From NCBI GenBank assembly GCA_900618795.1, contig UYJD01000013.1, forward strand, positions 842,537 to 906,536: 64,000 bases of DNA, in the 5' to 3' direction. This DNA is from Cyanodermella asteris (Eukaryota; Ascomycota; Lecanoromycetes; Ostropales; Stictidaceae). Under the pieces are notes generated by a model. That model did not search any database and was not told the origin of the DNA. It saw nothing but the letters and a program-made list of their open reading frames with translations. Positions 55,503 to 64,000 of the stretch are shown here, in pieces. Position 1 is the first letter of the stretch. Every line of letters starts with the position of its first letter. Made by a program: the position numbers and the translations under genes.

Positions 55503-57524
55503 TTAACCCTTCGCAGCCGGCGCGGGTGGCGGCCACAACCCATTATTCCACCCAACAGGATTCTCGCCCCTCCCACTTTCCAAGCTGTGATCCGAAGGCC
55601 ACCTTCTCATCCCAAACCCCTGCGCCCCACCCGCCAAGCTCGCCGTCATCCCGTCGTCGTCCAGATGGTCCGCCTTGTACGCCGCGTTGAGTTCCCTCTC
55701 GCTCGCCATTCCAATCGCAATTAGATCCTCGAGCCGACTAGTCTTGTACGCCGTCTTGCTCGGGGGCGTGATCCACAGCAGGTACACGGCCATGACGAGC
55801 GCCACCGTACTGGGCAGGCAGAAAATGATTGCATACCGTTGGCCCGGGCCGACGCGGGTGCACGAGAACGTCGCTCGACCGCGGACGGGCGCGGAAAAGT
55901 GTTTGCCATCTGCGAGCGGCGAGCCGGGCGCTTGGCTGTCGAGGGTGGACATTTGTGAGATTGTGATTCCGGTCGTGAGCCCGAGGACGTCTTCGAGCGC
56001 GTTGGTCGATTCCCGGAAGCCGTAGGGCGTGCGTCGGATCAGGTTCTCCCACGCTGCGAGGTTGGTGTAGCGGTCTGAAGTGTCAGTGACGTTGAGAGCT
56101 TGATTGGGGATCGTGTTTGGCATGCCGTTCCAGTATCTGCCTTCGGATAGAGGGGGAACGAGAGCGGCGACGGCGCCGCCAGCGTAGCCGTCGCCGAGAG
56201 CCCAAGCGGAGGCTGGAATGGAGGAGTCAATGTCTCCGCACCCTTCACTAGCGGAGACGTGCTTGGAATAGGATGCTGTGTTGGAGAGACTGCTGTTGCT
56301 GATTGTTAGGTCGAGGGTTTGCCACTGCAGGGTGGGTGCAACGTCAATGGTGCAGGATAGAGAATAGGTCAGGTTGGTGACGTCGCCTTTGGTCAGGGCT
56401 GTGTACTTGTCGGCGTTTTGCTTGAGGTAAGAGGTGTCGCCCATGGCGGCTGCGAGAGTCAAACTCATGATGTTGGTAGCACCGATTGCTATGGTGCCCT
56501 GGCCGACGGTGTTATTGGTGGTGCTGTTCGACGTGCAGAGACGTGCAATCATGACACCAAAAGCGCTTGTCGGATCTTCGTAGTTCATCTGGTCAAATTG
56601 ACACCCGCCAGCGTCGATTTTCACATTGTGATAAGTGCCATTACCTGCGGTGTTGCTGGTCGCGTTGAGTGTGCCGCCCGGGGTACACCTGATGGGGTTG
56701 GAGGTCATGACCGGTAAACATTGCGAGACTGTGCGAAGGTTGCTCGGTTGAATGTGGTGGCCCAGATTTTCCCCAGACTCATCTGGAGACGGAAACTGAG
56801 TGTAGAAGATCTCGGGTGCTCCAATCGCTGATCGATCTATTGCCACCCCGCTCCGTACATACGCAAATTGGTCGGGACTGACCGTGTTGATTGACCCGAT
56901 GAATTGAGCTCCCAACCAAGAAGGACATCCTAGATTGGTGGTGGCAAAGTAAGCCAAACCATCTGATCTGGACCAGAACATCCGATACTCCCAAAGAGGG
57001 CTGGTGTGCTCGACGGTCTGATTTGGAACATTCTTGGCGCAGCTACTATCTGCACCACTATGGATCCGAGGGGATTCAACCAAAGCGCTGCAGGTAATGT
57101 CCTGGAGGGTCACGGCAGTGACAACGGACGTTACAAGCAGACCTGTGGCTATGAATGACACTTGAGCCAGGCCGGTGCTTGTGATGTTCCTAATCCGCTC
57201 ATCGATGGTATTGATACCGAGCACAGCTCTCCACTTTGGGCCAATGCTGGGGTTGTGCGAAACCTGATATCGAACGTCGGATATTTCGTGGTTGATACAG
57301 CGCAGCCATTGTCTTTGAATCTCGCCTCGAACGTAGTTGGCGAGCACCGTCGTGACCAGAGTCGTTGCGATATTGTAACCGATCTTAAACTGATTGTTGA
57401 CCCTATACCCAGGTACGTTGATCTGAATGAAAATGACACTAAAGGTAAGTACAAGAAGGCCAAAAAGGATGAAGATAGCGAGAGCAAGGTTCCTGGGAAT
57501 AGAACGAAACGAGAGGTGGTGCAT
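55503..57524 (-). CDS. Fungal multi-pass membrane protein of unknown function
   Basis: 673 codons from the ATG at 57524 (MHHLSFRSIPRNL); the frame is open a little further upstream but only to a GTG. Hydrophobic helices are seen near residues 12-33 (LALAIFILFGLLVLTFSVIF), 48-63, 126-147 (VSFIATGLLVTSVVTAVTLQ) and close to the C-terminus (YAIIFCLPSTVALVMAVYLL). Between the third and last helix lies a about 400-residue extracellular domain rich in Asn-x-Thr/Ser sites and with scattered cysteines. The cytosolic tail ends in a Pro-rich stretch (LWPPPAPAAKG). The arrangement is common in filamentous ascomycetes as a hypothetical family with four or so helices and a large glycosylated loop. No function can be given. 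Confidence 0.75.
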   Translation of the reverse strand: MHHLSFRSIPRNLALAIFILFGLLVLTFSVIFIQINVPGYRVNNQFKIGYNIATTLVTTVLANYVRGEIQRQWLRCINHEISDVRYQVSHNPSIGPKWRAVLGINTIDERIRNITSTGLAQVSFIATGLLVTSVVTAVTLQDITCSALVESPRIHSGADSSCAKNVPNQTVEHTSPLWEYRMFWSRSDGLAYFATTNLGCPSWLGAQFIGSINTVSPDQFAYVRSGVAIDRSAIGAPEIFYTQFPSPDESGENLGHHIQPSNLRTVSQCLPVMTSNPIRCTPGGTLNATSNTAGNGTYHNVKIDAGGCQFDQMNYEDPTSAFGVMIARLCTSNSTTNNTVGQGTIAIGATNIMSLTLAAAMGDTSYLKQNADKYTALTKGDVTNLTYSLSCTIDVAPTLQWQTLDLTISNSSLSNTASYSKHVSASEGCGDIDSSIPASAWALGDGYAGGAVAALVPPLSEGRYWNGMPNTIPNQALNVTDTSDRYTNLAAWENLIRRTPYGFRESTNALEDVLGLTTGITISQMSTLDSQAPGSPLADGKHFSAPVRGRATFSCTRVGPGQRYAIIFCLPSTVALVMAVYLLWITPPSKTAYKTSRLEDLIAIGMASERELNAAYKADHLDDDGMTASLAGGAQGFGMRRWPSDHSLESGRGENPVGWNNGLWPPPAPAAKG

Positions 57525-58994
57525 CGCGTCTCTGTCAAAGAGCCACAACTCCCTCCACACACGCTACCAGAGCGATGATGCCGAACGATGTGAAAATCAG
57601 ATCATAATACAGAACGAAGAGAAGACGACAAATCGGACAGAGAGGGAAGAAGGGCGGTACAAAGGATTGTAGGGTGGCCCTTGCTGACCTCGCAGCGCCA
57701 TTAGACTCAGTCCAAGCTGTAACGCGTGTGAGCCACCTTACCAACGCGGACGAGGGAAAGGGAGGCCGGAGTCTGGAGGTGGCGGCTAAGGTTGCATCGC
57801 CCGTTCAAGTCTAATTTCAGATCGCTCGCGCCATGGAGCTGCCATGCAAATGTTCTGTCTCTGTTGGAAATACTCGTGGCCAGTGGTCAGACGTCGAAAT
57901 AGAGCATGGGGTCCCCATCCGTGGGGTTGGGCTCGTCAGAGCTCGGGTTGCAGGGCATGAAAAGGTCGTGAAAGATCCGAATGATGCGAGGAAAGGTGAA
58001 GCCGGCACCAAACTCTTGCTGTTTCAGCCGGCAATGCACTGTTCGCACACTACCTATGCCTTTGCCGAGACGTTGCTCGATAGGTTGGACGCAACCCCTG
58101 CAGCCAATCTGTGCCACAGAGTCGATGCGTTCATATACCTGTCAAACTCTGGTCTAAGCTTCAGCTTTACCTCATCGAAGGTCGATGATTCAGCTAACAG
58201 AGGCATATTTAATAGACCAACATATCGCTTCGCGGAGCATATTATAGAAACCTAATTGATACCGCTTTTCTGAGACATCCTCAATATGTCAACAATTTCG
58301 AGGCATTCGCCGCCTTGGCGAATTGAACGTGCGAAGATGGTTGTATTTGCGCGGCAAGCCACATTGGCTCTTCGTCAACGCAAGCGAGGTCGAGCCATAT
58401 ACTGTTGGACTTCGGCAAAGAGGATGCATTGATTGCAGCAGCGTTTTCTGGATGTACCCTTTCTCGACGCATTACTTTACGCATTTTTGGGTATGAAAGG
58501 CAGCTGCACTTGAGCCGTGACAGCTTAACCACAATCATGGCTGCGAAGTGCAGCTTGCTTCAATATTTGGCCGCGGTCTGTCGATAGACGCTCACTGCCT
58601 TGTGCGAGGATGTTGGGGGCCAGTGATTTGTGCTTGTTGCGAGAGACCTACTAGGTCCCGTTGGTGGCGCTGGAGGCGAACCTGCTCGTGTTTCATCCCT
58701 TACGGCGCAACCCAATTCCGCAAACTCCGGAGCAAGCCTGCTTACGAATTATGTGCGACGAGTCAACTAGCTAGAATCCGATGTTGCACTCGTTGTAGGT
58801 TCACAGAAAATGTCAGTCGGCGCATGCAATTGCTCTGGAAACTTGCTAAATTGATCGTGGTAAGATCATTGATAAACCGAGGGCGATAGCCTCAAAGACA
58901 ACAACACCGGCTCTTTCCGAGAGCTGCACTGCTTGCTATGCATATATACTCCAAACGCCATGCTATCGTTACTCATTCATGAACGTCGTGGATT
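57525..58994. other. Intergenic, membrane-protein promoter side
   Basis: About 1.5 kb. A plus-strand ATG frame at 57833-58255 (140 codons) has no domain or codon bias that would support it. The rest is without coherent frames. Confidence 0.4.
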
Positions 58995-61241
58995 TCAACC
59001 AGCATACAAAAATTGCCCAAAACTGATCGATCGAGCCTGTTCAGCAGCGGCAGCAGCATCATCATCACCTGCAATATTTTCGTTCAGGTCAGAGCTGCCG
59101 CCCTCGGAATTTGGAACAAAAAAGTCCTCACTGCCCTGCGTGCTGGTTACCTCCTCCGTGCTAGTACACAATGCATTGATGCGCGCTGATCGAACCTTGC
59201 CGCGCAAGACAGGCAGTTGTGGTAAATCATCTGTGATAATGTCTTCCTGGCTTATTGTGTCTGCTGCTGAGATCCTCTCTCTCCGCAGACTGTGACCGCC
59301 AAGAGCCGTATCTCTCATGCGCTCCAGCGCAGATGACCTTGCCGAGCCAGGTCGTACCGACTGACTCGTCGATTGTGAGGCGGAAGAGATCGATGTGGTG
59401 CTAACAAGACCGAATCGATCGCGCAGAGCGCGGCCCAGCTTTTCTTTGGGCGGAGGAGTGTTTGGCACGAGCGAAATTGATGAGTCATCCGTGGCTGTAC
59501 TGTCCATAGATGCTGACACTGAAGTCGTACTCTTCGTGAAGATGCTCTCCTGGGAGTCGTCATGGGAATCTCTTTCCGTTACAGTGTGTGCTTCGGTGTC
59601 GTGAGATACTGTGAGCTTCTTCTTGCTGCGCCCTACCGAATGTTGCGGCTCAGGCAAGGTCAACATTGCGTCTTCTAGCGAGGCGTCGGAAAGGATGTTG
59701 AACTCCGCTCCATTGGATCTGTTCTTGCTCTGTCGTTTCAGTGACGGACTAGGTTCGGGTTTGCGAGATGAGAAGAATTTGCTTGTACCACTTTCGGTCG
59801 GCATGTTTTTTGGAGCTTTCTCTTTCGCCGGGCTGGTGTCGTAACAGAGGCGTTGTCGCTTGGATGGAGATGGGCCAGTACCTGACTGGTGAACAGTGCT
59901 GCTGATGGCCCTATTTCTCCTCAGTACACCGGTTGTTCGAGCTGCAGAGGGCGCTGCAAAAGACCGCACAGGCGTGTTGTTCTCATCGATTGCTGTTGAG
60001 GTTATGATGCCAGAGTGGCGCCGAAGAAGCTCTTGCTGAGTCGGAGAAGGAGTCATTATGTTAGGATCAAGCTCGGCCAATGGTGTGCGTCGAGGCTTGA
60101 AGAAACTATCGATTGGTTTCTTGGAGCTTTTGACATCGCCAGGAGTCGCGAATGTCTCGCGACGCTGAGCCGTGATCTTGCCGGTCCGCGGATCAACCTT
60201 CTGACCTTTGTTTTCTGATGTCCCGGCTGCGATTCGGATGGGCTCTTTTGTCATCGGATGCAGGTTGCCGTTTGCTACACCTATCGCCGTGGCAGGGCTC
60301 ATGTCGGCCCCGATGAAAGAGATGTCATCAGGTCGGTCGATATCCTTCCATTCGACGCCCATGACCAGCTTTCGCTGGACAGGATCGAAGACCCATTGGT
60401 GCAAGAAAGTGAGCTCAGCTCTCCGATATGCCTCGTGATAGCCAGGAGGAATTTTGCTTTTGCCTTCGAAAGACAGAACCCTAAGAATGCGCTCGATGTC
60501 TTTGTGTTTGCGAACTAGGCCGTGTGCCGTTTTCACACCTAAGCGTGGCAGTCCTTCGAGATAATCGCAGCCGCTGAGGATGCACATCCTTCTGAACATT
60601 TCGTCGGTCCAGCCGAAGAAGCTCACAGCCTTGCAGGAAATGAAGTCATCCCGATTGATCTCGACGCATTCTCCGTATTTGTCCAGTTTTGTGATCAACC
60701 TCTTTGCCCCAAAGACCAACATGTCCGAATCTTCAGAAACGATACCATCGATCAAACCCTGGCGCTCGAGGTAGGCCAATTGTGCATCGGCTTCGTACGG
60801 AGCGACAATGTACTTGACGTTGTGCCTCTTCAGCTCTTCAATCAAATTTCTGGCCATCTCGGGAGTAACGTCGATTGCTTTCTGCAGCTCCTTGTGCGCG
60901 GCAGTCGTCTTTCCCATGCGCAGGAGGTCCAATCCCTTTCTCTTTGCTTCCTCGCGGCTTGCTGCGCGCTTGATCTCCGTTCCAGACTTGCTAGGCAAGT
61001 AATTGCCATCCAGAACGACATAAGGTGTGATGCCATAATGCAGAAGCATACGTACGCGGTGCATTGCATATTCGACATATTTGGTGGAGGGCTTCCCCAA
61101 TGCGAGGTCGACGGCGCATGGAATGGTGCCGGGGTGGAGCCAGCCATAGGCGTCAACGCCGAGAGTGAGTCCAGAAAACTTCTTGATATTGCATGGCTTC
61201 TGGATGGACTTGAGGATTTGGAGCAGGCCGGATACTCCCAT
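58995..61241 (-). CDS. exo1: Exonuclease 1 (Rad2/FEN1 superfamily)
   Basis: A single exon of 748 codons. MGVSGLLQILKSIQKPCNIK opens the XPG N-domain of Exo1, with VDAYGWLHPG carrying the first metal-binding Asp. The XPG I-domain has KYIVAPYEADAQLAYLERQG and SEDSDMLVFGAK, with the acidic metal ligands, and SGCDYLEGLPRLGVKTAH is the helix-hairpin-helix part. The remaining about 400 residues are Ser-rich and basic with likely nuclear-localisation stretches. Exo1 is a 5'-3' double-strand exonuclease and flap nuclease in mismatch repair, end resection and meiosis. All catalytic acids of the family that I can place are present. It is divergent from the trehalose gene. Confidence 0.96.
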   Translation of the reverse strand: MGVSGLLQILKSIQKPCNIKKFSGLTLGVDAYGWLHPGTIPCAVDLALGKPSTKYVEYAMHRVRMLLHYGITPYVVLDGNYLPSKSGTEIKRAASREEAKRKGLDLLRMGKTTAAHKELQKAIDVTPEMARNLIEELKRHNVKYIVAPYEADAQLAYLERQGLIDGIVSEDSDMLVFGAKRLITKLDKYGECVEINRDDFISCKAVSFFGWTDEMFRRMCILSGCDYLEGLPRLGVKTAHGLVRKHKDIERILRVLSFEGKSKIPPGYHEAYRRAELTFLHQWVFDPVQRKLVMGVEWKDIDRPDDISFIGADMSPATAIGVANGNLHPMTKEPIRIAAGTSENKGQKVDPRTGKITAQRRETFATPGDVKSSKKPIDSFFKPRRTPLAELDPNIMTPSPTQQELLRRHSGIITSTAIDENNTPVRSFAAPSAARTTGVLRRNRAISSTVHQSGTGPSPSKRQRLCYDTSPAKEKAPKNMPTESGTSKFFSSRKPEPSPSLKRQSKNRSNGAEFNILSDASLEDAMLTLPEPQHSVGRSKKKLTVSHDTEAHTVTERDSHDDSQESIFTKSTTSVSASMDSTATDDSSISLVPNTPPPKEKLGRALRDRFGLVSTTSISSASQSTSQSVRPGSARSSALERMRDTALGGHSLRRERISAADTISQEDIITDDLPQLPVLRGKVRSARINALCTSTEEVTSTQGSEDFFVPNSEGGSSDLNENIAGDDDAAAAAEQARSISFGQFLYAG

Positions 61242-63137
61242 GTTGTCGGCTGCTGAGTGTTAGTAGCGTTCGGACTCGAGGCGAGACGCGTTTGACTTCA
61301 GGCGAGGTCAGCGGTATGCATCGTCTGGCGATGAGTTTGAAGGTGGCAGACACATGTGCAGATGCTTTAATGTGGCAACTCGCGTGAAGAGGGCGTCGCC
61401 GATGTGTGAATCAACTCGGACGCGATCAGGGCGAGCACATTCAATGCTGGAAGGCGACAAACACGCGAAGCGAGATGCTCGGCGCGTAGCTATTTTGAAA
61501 TTGAAGCCGTTTCGTTGCCGGGCGGCAAGCGTACGCGATTAGCGGCAGCATTTAGCGAGCGCGGGGGGCGGCGGCTTCAGCCCGACCACTAAGCACCGCT
61601 ATTGTCTTGCTAGAACGACCACCCCCGCATAGCTTAATCGTGAAGTTTGACTGGTCATCAACACTCTGTTCGACAGGCTGACACGAGTCTTTGCGCAGAC
61701 ATTTGAACATTCAGCTCACCAAGTAGCTCCTTCAACATTTGTCTACATCTGTAGTCGTCATTCAGACCAGCCGCTACATGGCTTACCCAGTCCCCACTCA
61801 AGTCCTTGTCAATGTCTGCACTGATTTAGTCAGGCCTTACCCAAAGCTGTGCAAAGCTGCTGTCTGATGGTGTGCCACACAAAATTGCTCCGATCAAGCC
61901 CTGGTGCAGGGCTCTGAACACTTGCGATCATAGAGAATGAAACCAATATCTTCGGACAATAGCCATCAACGTAGGTGATCTTAACATCGACAGTTCATTG
62001 ATGACTCTGGTCGGATTTTCACATTGTGCAGAGGATTTCAGCAAAATCTCCCACGAGGTATGCAGGGCTTCGCTCGCTGCTCCATGCAGTACATTCTCCT
62101 CTACTGGACCACATTGACGCAGTCGTTTGCTTGGGGTCAGTAGTTCACTTGGGAAGGCATCCATTGGGGTTGGCGAAGGGCATCTAGCACGAGCAGGTTG
62201 CTTCGATATGAGGCCTTTTCGACCACTAAAAACTATGACGGCAGCTCTGACTAGGATGTGCAAGGTTGGCAGTGCGGATTAAATTGCTCTTGTCACGGGT
62301 CGGGCCCGTTGTGAGCAAAGCTACTCAGCTCAGTTCAACATTGTTGTCTCTGCTTTAAAGTAGCGTGGTGATATGAGGACACCGTACCACTTCGATTTGA
62401 AAGGACGGCCGATGCCGGCTATTCCCAATGGACTGGGGAACCCCGCTAGGCCGTGATAGCTCAACATGTCGTTCGGCAAGACAGAAATGGGCATCAGTCA
62501 TGCCAAAGAGTAGAGTAGAGTGGGATTGCGTTTAACGGCGCAGCTGAAACGGCGGGGGTGTGCAGCGCAGCTTGTGGCTCCTGCTGTCAGACTGGGCAGC
62601 GAAAGTGAGAAAAGCATGGCATTTGAGTCAAGCTGGGGCCACCAAAGTGCGTAATTGTTGCGCATCATGCTTGATCCGTCCAACAGCTTCATCCCAGCCC
62701 TCCCACACTCTACCTGTCCGCCTTAAACTCTGCTGTCGCGCCTCCTTTTAATTGGAAGCTTGCCCAGTCACGCTGGTGTCACAGAAATTTCTGGCACTTG
62801 CTCGTTGGCCGCCGTTGCCTACCACCATCCTGACCTGTTCTGTGCGCCCCTCGCGACTTTAAATCGGCATCACCAGCCCCTCCAGAACGAGCTTCTCCGC
62901 ACCCTTGACCTCAGACACGCACGTAAACATCTCCACGACTCTGGTCTGGCAAGCGAACAACCGACTTCCTCGAGAGCATCAAAAACAGCCTGAAGCTGAA
63001 GCTTAGCCTGAGATCCCCCCGCCCTGCATCGTCACCAGACCCTTCCCGAACCCTCGAAACATTATCTTACCCTTCCACTTATCCACCGCTCGAACTTTAC
63101 CTTATCGAGAGGCTGAGGCTACATTGTGCCAGTCACA
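61242..63137. promoter_or_regulatory. Divergent intergenic region, exo1 / tps1
   Basis: The 1.9 kb hold both promoters and a long pyrimidine-rich leader before tps1 (about 62,850-63,130). Two CCCCT stress-response-like elements lie at 62847-62851 and 62877-62881. CCCCT is the core of the stress element known to drive trehalose genes in yeast; with such a short motif, chance is a real alternative. Confidence 0.45.
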
Positions 63138-64000
63138 ATGCCGTCAAGTGAGCAAGCCGGGTCCGGCTTTGAGGGCCGTTTACTGCTCGTCTCCAATCGG
63201 TTGCCCATTACCATCAAGCGCTCAGACGATGGCTCATTTAGTTTGTCGATGTCATCCGGAGGCCTGGTCACCGGCTTGTCTGGCCTATCCAAGACAACTA
63301 CGTTTCAATGGTATGGCTGGCCAGGACTGGAGGTTCCCGAAGACGAGATCGGAAAGTTAAAGGGTCAGCTCAAGGACGAATTCAATGCCATTCCCATCTT
63401 CATCGACGACGCTCTAGCAGACAGACACTACAATGGCTTCTCCAACTCTATAATGTGGCCCTTGTTCCATTATCATCCGGGCGAGATCACCTTTGACGAA
63501 GGTGCATGGGACGCTTACAAGGAGACGAATCGCATATTCGCAAAGGCCATCGCCCAGGACGTCCAGGAAGGCGATTTAGTCTGGGTTCACGACTACCACT
63601 TGATGCTCCTGCCGCAGTACTTGCGAGAGGAACTCGGTGATCGCGTCAAGAACGTCAAGATTGGCTTCTTTCTTCATACTCCATTCCCGTCTTCCGAGAT
63701 CTACCGCATCCTCCCTGTTCGAAGAGAGATCTTGCTCGGGGTGCTCCACTGCGAACTGATCGGATTCCACACCTACGATTACGCCAGACACTTCCTTAGT
63801 AGCTGTAGCAGAATACTGGGTCTGGTAACCACACCGAATGGCATTCAATTCGAAGGCAAGACAGTCACCGTCGGCGCTTTTCCAATCGGTATCGATCCCG
63901 ACAAGTTCACCGCCGGACTCGAAAAGCCCAAGGTTCAAGAGCGCATTGCAGCTTTGCAGCGAAAGTTCCAGGGCGTCAAGTTGATCGTCGGCGTTGACCG
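63138..64000 (+). CDS. tps1: Trehalose-6-phosphate synthase (5' part, cut by window end)
   Basis: The frame opens MPSSEQAGSGFEGRLLLVSN and stays open to the last base (about 287 codons), so the gene continues past the window. RLPITIKRSDDG, SGGLVTGL, WYGWPGLEVP, FNAIPIFIDDALADRHYNGF and NSIMWPLFHYHPGE are typical of family GT20, and VWVHDYHLMLLPQ and FFLHTPFPSSEIYRILPVR supply the glucose-6-phosphate pocket. VGAFPIGIDPDKF follows. The enzyme joins UDP-glucose and glucose-6-phosphate to trehalose-6-phosphate in the cytosol, the first step to trehalose, a stress protectant and regulator of glycolysis. No intron is seen in this part. The C-terminal UDP-glucose site is outside the window. Confidence 0.95.
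   Translation, partial: MPSSEQAGSGFEGRLLLVSNRLPITIKRSDDGSFSLSMSSGGLVTGLSGLSKTTTFQWYGWPGLEVPEDEIGKLKGQLKDEFNAIPIFIDDALADRHYNGFSNSIMWPLFHYHPGEITFDEGAWDAYKETNRIFAKAIAQDVQEGDLVWVHDYHLMLLPQYLREELGDRVKNVKIGFFLHTPFPSSEIYRILPVRREILLGVLHCELIGFHTYDYARHFLSSCSRILGLVTTPNGIQFEGKTVTVGAFPIGIDPDKFTAGLEKPKVQERIAALQRKFQGVKLIVGVD

Noticed and set aside
57833-58255. Plus-strand ATG frame of 140 codons
   Set aside because: No recognisable domain, no clear promoter or codon bias, and no splice partners; might be real but cannot be supported.

Overview
The window is nuclear DNA of a filamentous ascomycete. Genes carry short introns (about 37-120 bp) with GTRNGT donors and YAG acceptors. The families are fungal: Skn7, G1 glutamic peptidase, TRI12-type MFS, UstYa proteins and cutinase relics. 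A plant-associated Dothideomycete is my best guess, but that is inference. Gene models were spliced by eye and checked for reading phase.

Layout. 1.7-22.6 kb is a dense housekeeping block: ubiquitin-conjugating enzyme Ubc4, glutaryl-CoA dehydrogenase, an F-box protein, eIF2B-epsilon, the stress regulator Skn7, a mitochondrial peroxiredoxin, a trypsin-like protease with a SUMO-interaction-like motif, splicing factor SPF27 (with an apparent 1-nt frameshift) and alpha-COP. 23-34 kb is looser: a Ser/Thr-rich secreted wall protein, a DUF2235 hydrolase and a TRI12-type MFS transporter. 34.7-39.4 kb is a gene graveyard: a broken cutinase/acetylxylan esterase, a truncated short-chain dehydrogenase, and the decayed 3' end of a non-ribosomal peptide synthetase (end of the adenylation domain, carrier protein, thioesterase).

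39.7-46.8 kb is the main find, an apparently intact ribosomal-peptide (RiPP) cluster of the ustiloxin/dikaritin type. A small secreted precursor carries three near-identical 29-residue units with Kex2 (Lys-Arg) sites and a Tyr-Phe-Ile-Phe core, plus a degenerate fourth core. Five single-pass membrane proteins with paired HxxHC motifs surround it. Two are UstYa/DUF3328-like, and three belong to a more divergent class with the same motif pair. The likely flow is: the precursor enters the secretory pathway, Kex2 cuts at Lys-Arg, and UstYa-type enzymes oxidise and cyclise the core. No tyrosinase, dedicated transporter or transcription factor was recognised within the cluster.

49-64 kb returns to ordinary genes: a secreted lysozyme-like protein, a MYND-finger protein, a G1 glutamic peptidase, a fungal membrane protein, exonuclease 1, and the 5' part of trehalose-6-phosphate synthase, cut by the window end.
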